Notes: a model not told the origin generated them from the sequence alone. Counted from the first letter of the stretch, positions 1 through 13,609 are shown. The stretch: 64,000 nt of DNA from Centropus unirufus (GCA_013397695.1 VYZI01000003.1:5200338-5264337), one strand, 5' to 3'. Numbers and translations are program-made.

Positions 1-3000
1 AGTATCCCTACTCTTCATTTCATTTATATTCTTCCTGGATGAGTGGCTTGTGTCTCATTGAGGAACTTCTTATATGGCATTTATTAATGCATGTCTTCTA
101 AATCTCCAAACTTAAATTCAGATAATTGTCAAAATATCATTAGATTTCTGTGGAAATTTCACAGGTTGAAACTCTTGAGATGTAAACTTTCAGGAATAAT
201 GTGAGATTTGCCAAGAATTTCCAGAAAACTAAAGAAACTATTTCCTTTTTTTTTTTAAAAAAAAGACAAATAAAAAGGACACACTTCTTTTAGATTACTT
301 CATTCATATGTAAAATCATCTTTCTCACACTATCTTCTTAGTTCAGCTGGTTTAATCCCCGGATTGTCTGCCACTTTCCCCCTTCTTACTCCATGCATCC
401 CTCTAGTCTTCTTTTTACCAGAGTCAATTAATAACACCCACCCATCACTCTTCTGCAGAGCCTCTCTGCACCCTGGAATTTTGTAGGAGGGTCACGAATC
501 CTCTATTTCTATTTCATCTGTTAGAAAGAAGGCTTGTAACTGATACTACGATCAAATCTTATATTGTATTAGTATAATTTGCTGACATTGTGCTGCATTA
601 TTTTCAGGCTTGCACATATCACTTTTTGTCAGGGTTGTAATCTGTAATTTTAAAAAGAAATAGTCTGGAAACTATTATAAAATGGAAAAATCCAAACTTT
701 ACCTTCCTTGAAATTCCTGTCAATAGACACCCCCATCTCTACAATTATATGTCCTATATTTCATGTCTTACATGAATAATTTTAAAATTTCTATATTCCT
801 TATTCTCAGTCACCTGCTTTGTTTCATTTCTATACTGTATTTAGAATTTTATCTTCTGTCATTTTCTACAGTCTTACAGCTATAAATAAATCATACAAGA
901 TGGCAAAGTAATTGTCAGGAAAAAAATGGTTTCCTCAAAAAAATTTGAATAGTACTGTGTATAGTACTGTGAATTTTCTAAAGAAACCTAAAAAACCCTT
1001 GAAAACAAAACCAAAGCAAAACACAAAAGGGGCTAGTTTTCACAAAGCATAAAATAGTATTCTTAATTTATTTTGTGTTCAATATTTTGAATTGTTTTTA
1101 TTTCCTCTGGTGTGATAGTTACAAACACTTAGATGTCTGAACACTCTCTAACTAGAATTAAAATAATTAGTCAATTAGATTATATGCATGTGATCAGCTG
1201 TTATCTATTTTGGAGCTGCACCTTTTTTTCTTTTTGTAGGATTTTTGTCCTTATTTTCCAGGACTTAATTTTTGTTCCTTATTTTTTGGACTTGTGTCTG
1301 GACAAGGCCAGAGGAGAATCAGGTTATGGAAAAATGCATTGGCTACTGGGAAAGTGAAAATTTCAGTCCCAAAATTAGACTAGCTGAAAGAGGAAAAGGG
1401 GACAAGTGGTGTGGTAGTGAGGTTCATCGGTGACGGAATACATTGAATACAGACATGAAGGGCTGACCTGATCACCTCGCTTGAAAATGTGAGTGAATGA
1501 GTACGCTCTGATAAAAGAGAGGGAAGTATTGTGAGGTGAAAGAATCACAGTAGAGAAAGTCAGCAAAGTTGAAAGTAAACACCTCCCAGTGTCTGTAACA
1601 TCACCTGTCCCTGAATAGGTGAAGCATTTGTCTAGTGCAGCGACATTGATGAAATGACTGGCCCTTCAGAAGTGAAAGATGTTTTCTCCAGGAATAGGGC
1701 GGAATTGAGAAGGAACTGTCTTCCTTTTTACCACTGCTGTTATCCATTTCGTTTCTGCTCTATGGACTTTACATTTTAACAAGGAGACAGAATAAATTTA
1801 ATTATTTGACATCATTAAATATATTAATATATTAACATATTAAATTATATATTCTTTCTGATATAGCTGGAAAAATAGCTATTACATCTGGTTTTGTCAT
1901 GTGGGACTTTTTTTACCTGGAAAAAAAATTATACTTCCCCTCAAATCATTGTGCTTAGTAAGACTAACTCTAGTCACCAAGTAACAACAATAATTTATCC
2001 ATGCTACCCAGTAATATTTACCCACTTTTTTTAAGCAATCCAAGCCACACAAAAGCTGTATCAATGTGGAAAAGAATAAAATTAAGTCTGGATGTCTGTC
2101 TGTGGTCTAAATTCAGATGTTTTTCAAGGAATTCTGTAGAATTGCAACTAGTGAGCATGCAGCTTTTGTCAGCTGCAGAATAAGGAAGGAGAACCACAAA
2201 GTATTACTAGTTTTATGCATTATTTTGAAAAAAAAAATTATTATACATGTGAGTCAGTAATCCAGTGGTGTTTTATAGGCATTCAGTTTTGTGATATTTA
2301 TTCATTTCTCCCATCACCTGTCCGTGTAGCTTAGGGAATTACAATGAAAAAGAATGAAAAAACTATGAAAAATGCAGTTAAATTTTCAGTCACGAAACAC
2401 TGAAGTAAAGGTGTAAACAACTTAAAATAGAACTAATATGTATTCTTGTCATATGAATCAATGCCAAATCTGAGACAGCGTATTTAATTCCATCATACAC
2501 GGCTACAATTCTAGTTTTAGGTAACAATGTCTGTATGAAGTAGGTATTATTACAATTTCTTAAAGTTATTATTTCTTAAGAAAATTATTTCCTGTTAAAA
2601 AATATCATGGGAAATGTTGACTCTGTGAAGACTCTCTCAAAACAAATATCATGCTAGAAAAAAATTGGCACGCATTAGAGAAGCTTGCTGTGTAGAGAAG
2701 AAATGCCCATTTCCACTCCATTTCCATGAATAGGGAATCTGGTTTGCCAAACTATCTGGGTCTAAACCCTTGCCATCAAAAATACTGCAGGAAGCCAAAG
2801 ATGGCTAGCATTTTTCTGTCCAGATCTGAGTGGGTTTGGTGATTGTAGGAGATTCACAAGAAAGTATTTGCTAATCTCTTGTTGCCCTCACATCAGCCTT
2901 CACAGTCACCCCATACTTCAGAGAAAACATAAAGGAAATGTTTATTCTGCCCAGCCTGGGTTGCTGCTGAATAGCTCAGCCAGGTGTCCAAGCCAGACCC

Positions 3001-3359
3001 ATGAACTTAGGTGGCCTAATGTGGCCCACAAGGCTGCGGATCATTTCTGCTGCACAAGGCCTCCGCTGCTATGCTACTGCTCTACAATCTGAGCCTAGGA
3101 GTAAAATAAATAATCTGAAAACAATTCAGGGATTGATGCATGGATCTTACTCATGGGCTAAGAAGCCACGAGGGCACTACCCTGTTCTCTTTTAAAATGT
3201 CAGTTATTCAAAAAACCCCACAACAATCAGTTGAGATAATATAAAAGATTGGTTATTCCATTGAATAGAATGACTTTGCACTCACAGTCACATATAAATA
3301 TGCATATCTATGCAACTTCAGAGAAAAGCTGACACATCCTGTTACCTTTCATAAGAGAA
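1..3359. other. AT-rich non-coding stretch, no gene seen
   Basis: I see no gene here. Open frames are at most about 75 codons, occur on both strands and resemble no known domain. The notable items are a T11 run joined directly to an A8 run at 246-264 and a strongly AT-rich stretch at 1800-1850. A short phrase near 2540-2560 faintly resembles a reversed MIR SINE but is too short to call. Possible untranslated, intronic or lncRNA sequence cannot be judged without transcript data. Confidence 0.7.
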
Positions 3360-3730
3360 TCATTAAGTTTTATGCGCAGACACCTCTCTTTTAAATCATC
3401 AAGCAAGCAGCCAAACTACCTAGTTTTTCTGAAATCTCATCTCCGCCTCCAGCCTCCAAATTAAATACTGATGGCTGATGCTTCTAGTATGGAATCACTT
3501 CATTAATCCCAAATACTATCCCCATATATGAATGCATTATAGCTCAGTTCTGGGATTCATTAATCGGCCTAGTTAATTTGATCACTAATAGTCCGTAATT
3601 AGAGATGTATAAAAAGCTTGAAAAAATTGTTGCAAGTAGACATTCCCTGAGCGGTAGGAGTAATCACCTTCAGTAAACTGGTTCCTGAGATTTGTCCTTT
3701 TATCTTTAAATAGCTTTAGAAAGTTTGCAC
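3360..3730. promoter_or_regulatory. candidate conserved non-coding element with TAAT cluster
   Basis: There is no open frame of note. Between 3504 and 3602 the sequence holds five TAAT cores. One sits in TAATCCC (3504-3510), an OTX/PITX-type match. Another sits in TAATTAG (3596-3602), an antennapedia-type match. The others are at 3561, 3574 and 3586. The flanks lack simple repeats and recognisable transposons. Homeodomain proteins bind such cores, so a developmental enhancer is possible. TAAT is common by chance in AT-rich DNA, so this is inference only. Confidence 0.22.
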
Positions 3731-6383
3731 TAAAAAGGGGGGAAGGAGAGGGAAATGTGTGAAAAACAAGGAGAGCAGATAACCTTTGATGTCAAGTTAA
3801 TTTCATTCACCAATGTGACCTAATCTAATTTGAAAATTCCACCAGCATCGGTCAGAAAAGTATGTTTAGCAAAACAGGCGGAAATTAAGGAGACAAAAAA
3901 AGGTAGTTCCTAGAAGTCCACAAAAAAGGCTTGTATTCAGCTCTTTTTGAATGCCAAAATGCACTTTCAAGTGTCACAGCTTTGTTGTGTACTAGGCAGG
4001 GCACCTGTTAAGAAAGATCTTCCACCTTGGAACAGTGCACACATCCTCAGTGCCTGTAGCACTCAGGGGAAAACAATGTTTGAGAAGGTGAACCGCTGTA
4101 TTCATACGTGCTTTAATAAAGCACTTTGTTTGAAAAGTTTTTGCAACATTCAGACAGATTGAGTTTCAGGGAGGAAGTGGCTCTGCAGTCAGTGCCTGGC
4201 CTGCTCTGCCATCATAGGAAATAAGTGAAACTAAAATGAAGTGATAATATACTGTAGGAAATTTAAGAGAAAAAAGGCAGAGGAAAAATGGCAATCTGGG
4301 ACCATACAGCTGATCCCCAAAATAGATACAATGGCCAGTGCCAAACTGGCTGCCAAAACCAGTCAATTGTAAAATTACCTAATACCTATGTCATGTTTAC
4401 TTTATATTTACATTGGGGAATAGGCTCCCCAACAATATTTGACGGTAGTTTTGTTCACTGTCACTATCATTATCCACCATCTGCTCTGCCAAATTTCCTT
4501 TCTGTTCTTTTTTGTACACTCATCAGCACAGTAGTAAGTAACTACCTTAATGACTGCAGCATATTGCTTCTGGCTTAGCAGCAGATATTGTACTGCTCCT
4601 GGCTTATGGACGGAGCTGTAAGTAGAAGACTTGGCAGGAGGTTCAATTTAAAATCCTTCCCCCTTTTGCAAAAAGAAACCCAGTAACTAGGAAAGTTTTG
4701 TCCCAACTCACTTAGCAGGGATGTGATCTATGGTTTGGTAAAAAAAAAAAAAAAAAAACAGAGAGAGAAAATACCTCCTTCTGTGAAATTCAGTGAGGTA
4801 CTCACCAGACCCGCAGAGATGGCTGAATTCTGACAAGATGTCTTAGTGTGATGGGTAGCCTGAAAGGCTGGCGGAGAGCTCTGCTTACTTTGCCCAAAAC
4901 CACAGATAGAGAAACCACAGCTCTGAGAAAAGGGCAGCTTTTGAAAAGGACACGTGTTTGCCGAGTGAACCCTGTGGGTTAATACGTTGACCTGCAAGCA
5001 CAAGAAGGCCTTTTTGTCTGTGTAGTCTGTGGGTAGATGTAGCAGTGTGTAATCCAAGCCTGGCACATCTTTACTCTTTCTTTGCTTTGAGGCCATCTAA
5101 TTCGAGTTCTCCAAAACTTATCTCAGTGCTCTTTCGTTTTGCATGCTGAGCAGATTTTTGTTGCTGAACTTAATCAATTATTGGGAAAGTAAGCAAGGGT
5201 TATTTTTTTTTCCTAAAAATCAAAGCAAAACACCCATTTTGGTGTTTTGGTCTTGCACCAAGATCAGGGGAGGTTGGGGATGTGAGGGGAAGAAATGCGA
5301 AAAGGGAAAATATTACAAAGAAGAGGAGCCAAAGGAAATTTGGACTGGACAGCTTCCTCTGGAGTATTACAGTATAAGGAAATAGCGCAGAAAAATATAT
5401 AGATGTATATAAATTTAAAATATATTATGGAAAGTTTCCTACTAAAAACACATTCAAAAACAATTACTTCTGATTCACAAAGAGAGTAAAAATGAAGTGA
5501 TCTTAAGCTTTGGGGATCCTAGGATGGAATGCTGCCAGGCTGTTTGAATGCAGGCAGCTTCAGCGCAGCCCAGACAAGCTGTGGGTTAAAAGGCTTAGGT
5601 GCCTGATTTTGTTCCTACTAAATTCAACAGCAAATTTAGTATGGATTTTAAAACAGACATCGAGCATTGCACATAGAAATCAGGGACAGCAGAAGTTTTC
5701 AGTGGTGTGAGAGCTTTGTTAGTATAGCAGACTCTGGACACAACAGTGAGATGTGGCTCCTCTTGGGTAATTGGGTAATGTCCCCAATTTATTTCCACCA
5801 ATGAAATGAAATCTGCGGTAAAAAGAAGCTCAGAGCCTAAAGCTTGGGACTATCCGCATGAAAATAAAGTAATGCCATAATGATGCTCACTTACAGCTTC
5901 CACAGCTAAGAATTGTGATCTGACTACATGAGCACAAACAGGGAAAAAGGAAACAGGAGAGACTTCAACTCTTCTGTAGCTGTGCTAATACATACCAATT
6001 TGGAAATTACCACACATTTCTTTATTTTAGTTGCAGAATTCCAAACCCCCGTCCATCTACTCAGCAAGTCCATGGTTTGGCTGCAAATGTTTATCACGTT
6101 TTACCATGTGGAGTTGTAAATGTGAGAGAAGCCTGTAAGGTGTGCAGGGCTTTCCAGGCGCTGTCCTTCAGGTATGCCTCTTCTGATTAAATTATATATC
6201 GTAGAATGCAAAACCAAATGATTCTACAGGATTATTATAAAAAAATTACGCTTCTTTATATAGCAGCTTTAGGGGATTGTTCAAGGTTATTTTTTTTCTC
6301 ATTGTCAGTGACAGAATATTTGTCAATATTGTATTTTCTTTTGAAAGAATCCCTGTAGGATTTTTGGTGCTTACATAGGTATC
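3731..6383. other. non-coding stretch, no gene seen
   Basis: I see no supported gene. The 122-codon minus-strand frame at 4728-5096 ends by reading through the A19 run at 4740-4758, which gives a run of phenylalanines, and has no domain. A 7-bp stem with a 3-base loop lies at 4108-4124. Short AT-rich stretches occur near 5390-5430. Nothing resembles a recent interspersed repeat. Confidence 0.65.
4740..4758 (+). repeat. homopolymer A19
   Basis: Nineteen consecutive A residues are followed by a short GA-rich stretch. I looked for a retroposed gene or SINE immediately upstream, since an A tail marks processed copies. I recognise none and see no flanking direct repeat, so a simple mononucleotide tract is the plainer reading. 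Confidence 0.9.
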
Positions 6384-6414
6384 CATATATATATACACAC
6401 ACACATGTGTATAT
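6384..6414. repeat. AT/AC dinucleotide repeat, alternating purine-pyrimidine
   Basis: A run of AT units passes into AC units and then TG/TA units. The 31 bases alternate strictly between pyrimidine and purine. It is a microsatellite, likely length-polymorphic. Such tracts can adopt left-handed helix under torsion, but no function is shown. Confidence 0.85.
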
Positions 6415-6784
6415 CACATGAGCATGTGTGCCTGCTTACCTTTTTGTTGCCATATAGTATTAAAGGAAGAGTGCTGTTATAAACCATAAAATATGATCAT
6501 TTGCTAAACTTCCAAAATGAAGTACCTATTTTAAGTGCCTCGGGGTTTGAGGTACCCACCCTGAAATTCCTTCTAGGGGATTTAATTTCATTGTGAGATG
6601 CATTAACTGGACAACTGCAAATGGAGACAACTATTGATCACAAGGGATAAGACAGAGAGTCTGGAGAAGTGAAATGCATGCTCTCTGAGCTCTCACAGCA
6701 GGAGGTAAAGCTCATACTAATGTTGTGAACGAGTCTAAGTGGCGCAGCCCAGAAGTATGTTGTGTCAGCTCGTGGATATGCGTT

Positions 6785-6990
6785 GGGAGGAGGCTCAAGA
6801 AGGAAGTCTTGCAAAAACCAGGTCCCTTAACATTAAGAGCTTTGAAAATCATCAGGGACTGCTTAAAATAAATCATTTAGTTTATAGGCAGCCAATGTGA
6901 ATGGCTCAGGGAGGTGTAATATGAGCACGGCTGCTCAGTCCTGTGAGTGAACATGAGTCTGCATTCAGGACTAGCTGTAGTTTTGACGTT
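6785..6990 (-). mobile_element. ancient L2/L3-like LINE reverse-transcriptase remnant
   Basis: The minus strand encodes the degraded C-terminal end of a non-LTR retrotransposon reverse transcriptase. Reading from about 6990 down, one frame gives KLQLVLNADSCSLTG followed by a segment ending HITPP. After a shift of frame come HWLPI, a stop, IYFK, then a segment with FKALN and GP. This order matches the block known in Jockey-superfamily elements (L2, L3 and CR1 relatives): a LQLVQNAAARLLTG-like segment, a DHITP-like segment, LHWLP, then FKALNGLAP. At least one frameshift and one stop are present, so it is dead. No open element surrounds it, and the 5' part and the 3' UTR are not recognisable. 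Divergence implies insertion well before the CR1 copies elsewhere in the window. I am confident of a LINE RT relic, less so of L2 versus L3 clade. Confidence 0.82.
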
Positions 6991-9900
6991 TTTCTCAGAG
7001 CTAATAAAGAAAGCAGCAATTCTCTCTCTCCAGAGAGAGGAGCGGAAGGCGTTTTAGTGGCATGAATATATTTGTGCACAGGGCCAACAAAAATGGCAGG
7101 ATAGATTTTGAAGCTCCTCATGGAGTTGTTTTTATGTACGCAGAACAGCAGTATTTAGATCCATATCATAAAGGAATAATGAATGGCCTTTGGAGCAGCT
7201 GGCTGCAGAGAAGAGACATGGCAGTACTCTTGTGGGTCCTACATCCTTGTAGATGTAACTTGAAAACTCGGATGATTAATGTCAGCTTTGGCTAACTTAA
7301 ACCAAACCTGCAAACCCTAAGACAGTCCTTCTTTTAAAGACTGTCTGAAACTCAACAAGGTAACATGCTCTTCGATGGCAGGAAATTGATATGCATGTAT
7401 ATTTCCAAATATTACTAGTATCACTACTTCTGCCTAAAATTGAGAAAAAGACTCCTTTTACACATCTGGAAAACACAGAATATAAGATTGTCACCACTTA
7501 TTTTTAGTATTACTGTTCATGGATAGCTTTGCTAAGATATTCAGGAATCTAGAGATTACAACAGACTCTTAACATGGTCTACAGAAACACTCCAGTTATA
7601 CAGGACCTTGTCCCTCATGAGTAACTCAACTTTCAAATGTTTGCAAATATTAGTACGCATCATTTGAAACAGGACTTTGGAGAGGCCAAGCGTCTACACA
7701 GAGAGTCAGTTCATCACAGGTCTGCGCGTCTTCTTAAAATAGAGCATGGCTGGGAGAGAAAATCTAAAGAAATTAGATGCTGTAACCTCAAGACTAAATT
7801 TTTAATGAAAAGACGAACCTACTCTAGTCCACAATCCCATTATTTTGACCTTAGAGGAACACTCTGGTTTTTCTGATACCTGAAGACAATGAGGTTGCAA
7901 CCAAGACAGCAAACAGATAGTACAGGCCCCTTAAGTAGATTCAAGCCAAACATCAAGTTGACTCTTCAACTTGTAGTACCTACTGACATTTCCCTACCTA
8001 TGCAGACTGTCACAGAATGCTGCACGTTCTGCTGGGTTGGTATCTAAAACAAAGAGGCTGCGTGGTATTCATTATAGAGATTTATAATGAGAAACCCTTT
8101 TCAATGCTCTCTTTTCTTTTTGTGAGACTAAGATTTTTGCTAGAATCACTTGCTTTGTCTCTTCTCCACCCCCTTCAGGTTCAGCTAGGAGAAAGGACAC
8201 ATTTTGAAATTAGTTCCTAAATGAGAAAAAAGAAAGGTGGTCTGGAAAGATTTCACTAAGCATTGTGAGTTCTTCTGCTTCTATTTATCCTATGTGTGAG
8301 TAGACATTTAAGTGTGCTTGAATTATACTTAACTATTTTCCGTTCTCTGTTCACACAGGCTACCCAAGGGTAAACTGCACCCATATCCACTAGGTTGAAA
8401 GGAATTGTTCAAACAGAGAATTACTATAATTGAATTGTACACAAATGAGAAATTGTTTTCCTGTCATAAGGTTATCGTAAAATAAGCAGCAGACTGCACA
8501 AAACGCATCTGACTCTTGGTTATCCATTCAAAGGGTACCCTCTCTGCACTTAGTCCCTCTCTTGTCTCCTTGATGTGCTTCCTCAGTGAAAAGAACAGAA
8601 AGGAAGAAAACATATTGACAGCATAGCATCTGTCTAGAAGTAATATGTGCAATTTTTAGTATTTAAAGTCTTTGAGGTACCCTAGAAACAATATGTCCAA
8701 GTATCTGCCAGCAATGGAGACAAATTAGGGGTATTAGCAAACAAAAGCTGCACCACAAATGTTCTAAGAATAAAAAAAAGATTGAGTTATTTGAATATTA
8801 ATGTCTATGATTACAAGTTGCCTTAATCATGAACTTAGAGAGGATGGGGCTGGAATTAATTTGATGAAAAATTGTGGTATATGTTTGATCTAAATAACTT
8901 GCAAAGCCTTTTTAACTCCACTCAAAAAAGAAAAGTGACAGTGGTGGGCATAGTTCTGGCCTATTTTGAATAATACTTTCATGGTGAGTTAACCGGTGGA
9001 CTCAAATGCCCAGTTCTTGCTATTGACTCTAATGGTAGTCTACAAAATCAGCTCAAACACAAACCTCTATACTCCATGCATGTAAGGACCAGTGAGATTA
9101 CTCCGATCATGGATGACTGAGTTCTCTTAAGGATATAAGGTTGCTATTTATTCCCAACAATTTCTTTTTGTGTATTTTAGAGGACTAGAGGACTATATTA
9201 TGAAAAAGTATGGAGATATATTATTATGATTTTTTTGAAGTTAGATTTATTTATTTGTGGAATGCCAAAAAAAACCAACCCAACACCACAGAATTTTTTA
9301 ACCAATTATTTGACCACACATTGTTAAGAAAAACTGAATCATCTTATTATATTGAGTATCTTGCGTCAGTTTGAAGAAGGGAAGAGATAATCTATATGGC
9401 AGACCAGTTACCTTAAAAGTCTGCAATGTAACCTATATCCTGTTCCATTTACCACTAAGACAAGAATGAACAAAACGTCAGTACTTCCTACCTCATGTTT
9501 AGGGAGGATTTTGGAGAAAATCCTCTGCATCGAGCAGCTGAAAGATATGGTTCACTCACCAAGACTAGTAACCAGGGAAATCATGTGTATTAAAAGCATC
9601 TTATCAATTTTACCAGTATGTCTTAGTCTGTATGTGAGAGCATCAAGACAGTAGTCCAAGCATCCAAAGAAACAAAACATTTTTTAATATCTTCTGATTT
9701 CTTCATCAGAAAACCTCACAGCAAAGCTCTGCCATTAACCTGAAAAGCTGATATTCCCACAAAGCCTTTAGACCCCAGCATAAAATTTATATAGATTTGT
9801 TGCAAAAGACACAGCATTTTAGCATGCAAACATTGCAAAGAACTATTAATGAGCCAGACTTTGCCTTCTTTGTCAGCAACTAGTCAAAACAAAAACACAA

Positions 9901-12900
9901 ACACGAAAAAAGTTAAACTGTCTTCAGGCAGTAGGATGCATGTGGAATGTGGAGTTACTGGTTCTTCTTCATCTGTAATATTTTACATTGACCTATTAAA
10001 TCTTTAGGATTTATTAATCATTTACACTAGTACAAATCAATCCTCAAGTACTTTGCACATTACATTGGTTTATCAACATTTGTAGGTTGTGCTCCCAACA
10101 GGAGAATTCAGTATTGTCTTGAATGAATCCTCCCCGCTCTTGGACTTTATCCAAGGACTGCTCAAAACAATTTTGGCAAGATGTTTAAGAATTCTTTTAT
10201 CACATTTGTATGCATTCGAAAATCTTGGCTTTTAGATAAGGATAGAATGGAAATTCATTAAGATCTGTGTTTCTGTTCAGAATTCAGCATTTCTTTGTTA
10301 AAAGTTTCTTTTCTCAAGAGTTGGGTAAATTTATTTTTAATCAGAAACTTGAACATATGTGGTTTAGGCATTCATTCCTTTTTTGCAGATTATTGCTTTA
10401 CCTTTGCTTGTCATAAATGCCATGAACATTTATAGAAAACTAAATGATATTTTTCCTTGCCTTTTTCTCTTCTTACTGCTGCTTTTCACACAACACATTT
10501 CTTCTCACTTGATACTGGCATGAGTGGAATACACTCCACATAAGAAAAATGGACTTGCTTAAGTGTAGAAACTCTTGCTCTGTGTTTTGCAATTTGGTTG
10601 TCTTTTTTTCAGTACAGATAAAGATAGTCAAGTGGTTTTTTCACTGTCTTTTTAAACAAGTTGGGATATGGAAAAGTTTATTCTGTGTCTTTTATCTGAG
10701 CCATCAAGTTATGATGATACTTGAATAGAGTTATTGTAACTTTAACCACTGCTTTGTTGTTAAACTCTATAGGTATCTGTACAGCAAACAGCTGTATTGC
10801 TTTAGATTTCTTACAAATAATCCATTATGTATGTATTTTAAAATTAATTCCATCCATTACATACCATATCAAAAGAAAAAACATTTCATATGAATGATGA
10901 AAAAGATATATTTGAATATTGAAGGTCAGAAGGACTTTTCAATTACAATTTTCCTGTCTCATGCCTAAATTATACCTGTATCAACATCTTTATGAGATAA
11001 GATTTATAGACAGCAAAAATATAATTTTCATCAAACCTTCAGTTTGATTTGTGGAGCAGGAGCACACCAAGTTGAAAAGTCTATAAAATGTAGCACCGAG
11101 TCTCTATTTTGTCCTTGTTGACACCAAAGAGATCTTGCATGGTTATAACTTTCTGTATTAAAAAATATCTCAGGGGCCAATGTTTGCCAAATGACCTGGT
11201 TGCATGGTGGGGCAGAATTTCTCTATAGAATTCAGGAATTAAGGTTCTGCTTAATTTCACTTCACTCAGATATTTGCTACAGATATTTGATAGATTCAGG
11301 TATCTGCTACTGATTTTTCCCTTCACCAAACTTTATTTTCGCAATGTTTTCAATTTATGAGGATATATTAAAAGCCCAAAAGTTTATTGTCAAAATTGCT
11401 TATGCGAGCACAGCAAAAATTGTGTAGAAGCAACAGTTCTGCGGTGCCTTTTCACAACTCTAGCCTCCCCCACATAGAGAACCTGGAGACTTCTTGAGTA
11501 GTTTACAGGGGATGGATTGTGCTCATTTTAATGTAGCAGAACAAGTGCTGTGTGATATACCCACGTGAAACAGCCTCATACAGACGAACGCCGCACTTGA
11601 ACTGACACAACAGCATAGATATGGTTTTGTAATCTGGTCATGTAGATGTCAAAACCTGAAAAATCATCACCCAAGTTGATATTGTACTTTGAAGTACAAC
11701 AACATTGAGGTGACTAACAGAAGGGCTTCCCAATAAAATATATTTCTATGCATAGTTTGTCAGCATAGAAAACAGAACAGCAGTAATGTAGAGGCACTTT
11801 CCATGGGCTCATATATCCTGTGTTGTGAATAGAGAATGTAATATCATTTTACAAATTTATTTGAGCCACCAGAAATAATACCTGTATTTTCTTACCACCC
11901 TATAAAATGCCTCTTGGTGTATGGATCCAATGATCTTTCTGAGATTTCATTAATATGATCATTAAAGGAATGTGTCTTTTCAGCAACTTAGTTATGGAAG
12001 ATAATAGTATCTGATAATTTATATAACTTTATAGACATTTATATAACTGCACAGCTTCAATTCATAATGTCCCTGGGAGGCAATATAGAGAAGATGAAGT
12101 AGAGAGTCTAAATGAATTGGTGTAGCCTTTCCTAATGATCTTAAATCACATTAAAATAAATAATATAATAATGGTATTATTATAGTCCACCTCCAAACCC
12201 TTCTTCAAAGGAGATAACAGTATGACCATGGGAACAAAGTCACCCAACATACAGCCACTAGCTGCCAATCTCAGGCTGCAAATCTTAACCTAAATGCCTA
12301 AAGCACTCAGTCACTACGGGAAAGACAGCTGAGAAGCTCATTTATTAAATCTGTCCTAGGAAACTCACACAGAAACACATCTTCTCAAGAAGCGTTCTTT
12401 AACTTGAAGGACATATCAGAAACTCAGTGCACTCCTGTGTGATGGAGATACATGATGAGCTAGAAAAGCACCACTTTGTTATACAAAGAGATACCAAAAT
12501 AAATGTGTTCCCATTCTGACTCTTTCAGTCCTCATCAGTTGCAAGATCAACTGGAGAACAGCGATTACTCAACAACAGAGGTCACACATGCTCAGTTTGC
12601 ATGTACTTACAAATAAAAAGAACATTCAAGGTACTTGTGACAAAGAAGTAAATAAAGAAAATATGAAAATTTTGCTTGTAATTTCTAAGAAGACTCAGTG
12701 TACTGTGCTCTAAAACATATACAAAGTTGACAGAACTCAACAGTCCTATACCATCTGATCTTTTTTGGTTGTTTAAACTTATATCATCTCTCCATAGCAG
12801 CTATAATCTCCATTAACTTCCTGTTATTGACAGAAGAAACAGGCTACAATCCAGCGAAACACTTAAACACAGTTTAGCTTTAAATATGTGAAGCTTTACA

Positions 12901-12924
12901 GAAACCAATGAGAATACTCTCATG
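6991..12924. other. AT-rich non-coding stretch, no gene seen
   Basis: I found no gene, RNA or recognisable repeat in these six kilobases apart from short homopurine or A-rich runs. Open frames are at most about 82 codons and carry no motifs. A short CT/AG self-complementary stretch lies near 7022-7040. The composition is uniform desert. Confidence 0.65.
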
Positions 12925-13060
12925 CTAAAAATTAAGCCCATGCCTAAGTCCTCCACTGGATCAGAGCCATAAAAATAATGCAGTTTTGCCAATAAATAAC
13001 TTGTCCATCAGGATAAGTTCCATTGAGACTTGTGGAATTCATTTTAGGAAAGCTACTCAC
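12925..13060. repeat. possible ancient amniote repeat relic
   Basis: The segment carries the phrases TTAAGCCCATGCCTAAGTCC, CACTGGATCAGAGCC and CAGTTTTGCCA. From memory these resemble a widespread old repeat of reptiles and birds, in which a TTAAGCACATGCTTAAG-type phrase precedes GGATCAGGGCC. The match is short and diverged, and family and orientation are not secure. A RepeatMasker run against an amniote library would decide. Confidence 0.3.
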
Positions 13061-13609
13061 TGTCAACGGACATGGAATTTCCAATTTCTTGTTCTTGTTT
13101 CTGATCCCTCAGTTGGGTTGGTCAAACAGTGGTGTGAGATCAGAATCAGGGGTGAGGCTTCTAATAGGAGTATGTTTGGCTTACAGAAGTAATTCTGTGA
13201 CCTAAAAGGCATTTACTTGTATATGCATTCACACAAGCAGAATCTGGAATATATTCTTAGCTGACTTAGGAAATTTTCCAGAAAACAGGCATACAAATTA
13301 AAGCTTCTGGAAGGACAGACCTAATTCACTGCACATATTAACCTGGGATTGTAGCTAGATTTTTTTTTTCCCAAGTACATATTATAAACCTTATGTTTTT
13401 ATTTGAGGAAGAAAGGATAGCTTAAGCATGATTGTCATCTGGACATGTCTCTCTTCTCAAGAGCCAGATGAAAGGGCTAAAGTTGAGAGATTTCTTCTAG
13501 CTGTCTTAATTGATTGCCAAATCTACTTACTCTTCCTTATTGCCCCATCAAAAAAAGAAAAAGAACAACGAAATATCCGTTAACTAAAAATGATGTAACA
13601 TGCTTTTAC
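13061..13609. other. non-coding stretch, nothing recognised
   Basis: Two overlapping short frames of about 60-68 codons lie at 12986-13205 with no domain. The rest holds short A and T runs and no recognisable repeat. Confidence 0.6.

Noticed and set aside
2530..2570. Reversed MIR fragment (GAAGTAGGTATTATTAC)
   Set aside because: A single short phrase without neighbouring MIR text, which is likely by chance in AT-rich DNA.
4740..4758. A19 as the tail of a processed pseudogene or SINE
   Set aside because: No recognisable retroposed body upstream and no target-site duplication seen.
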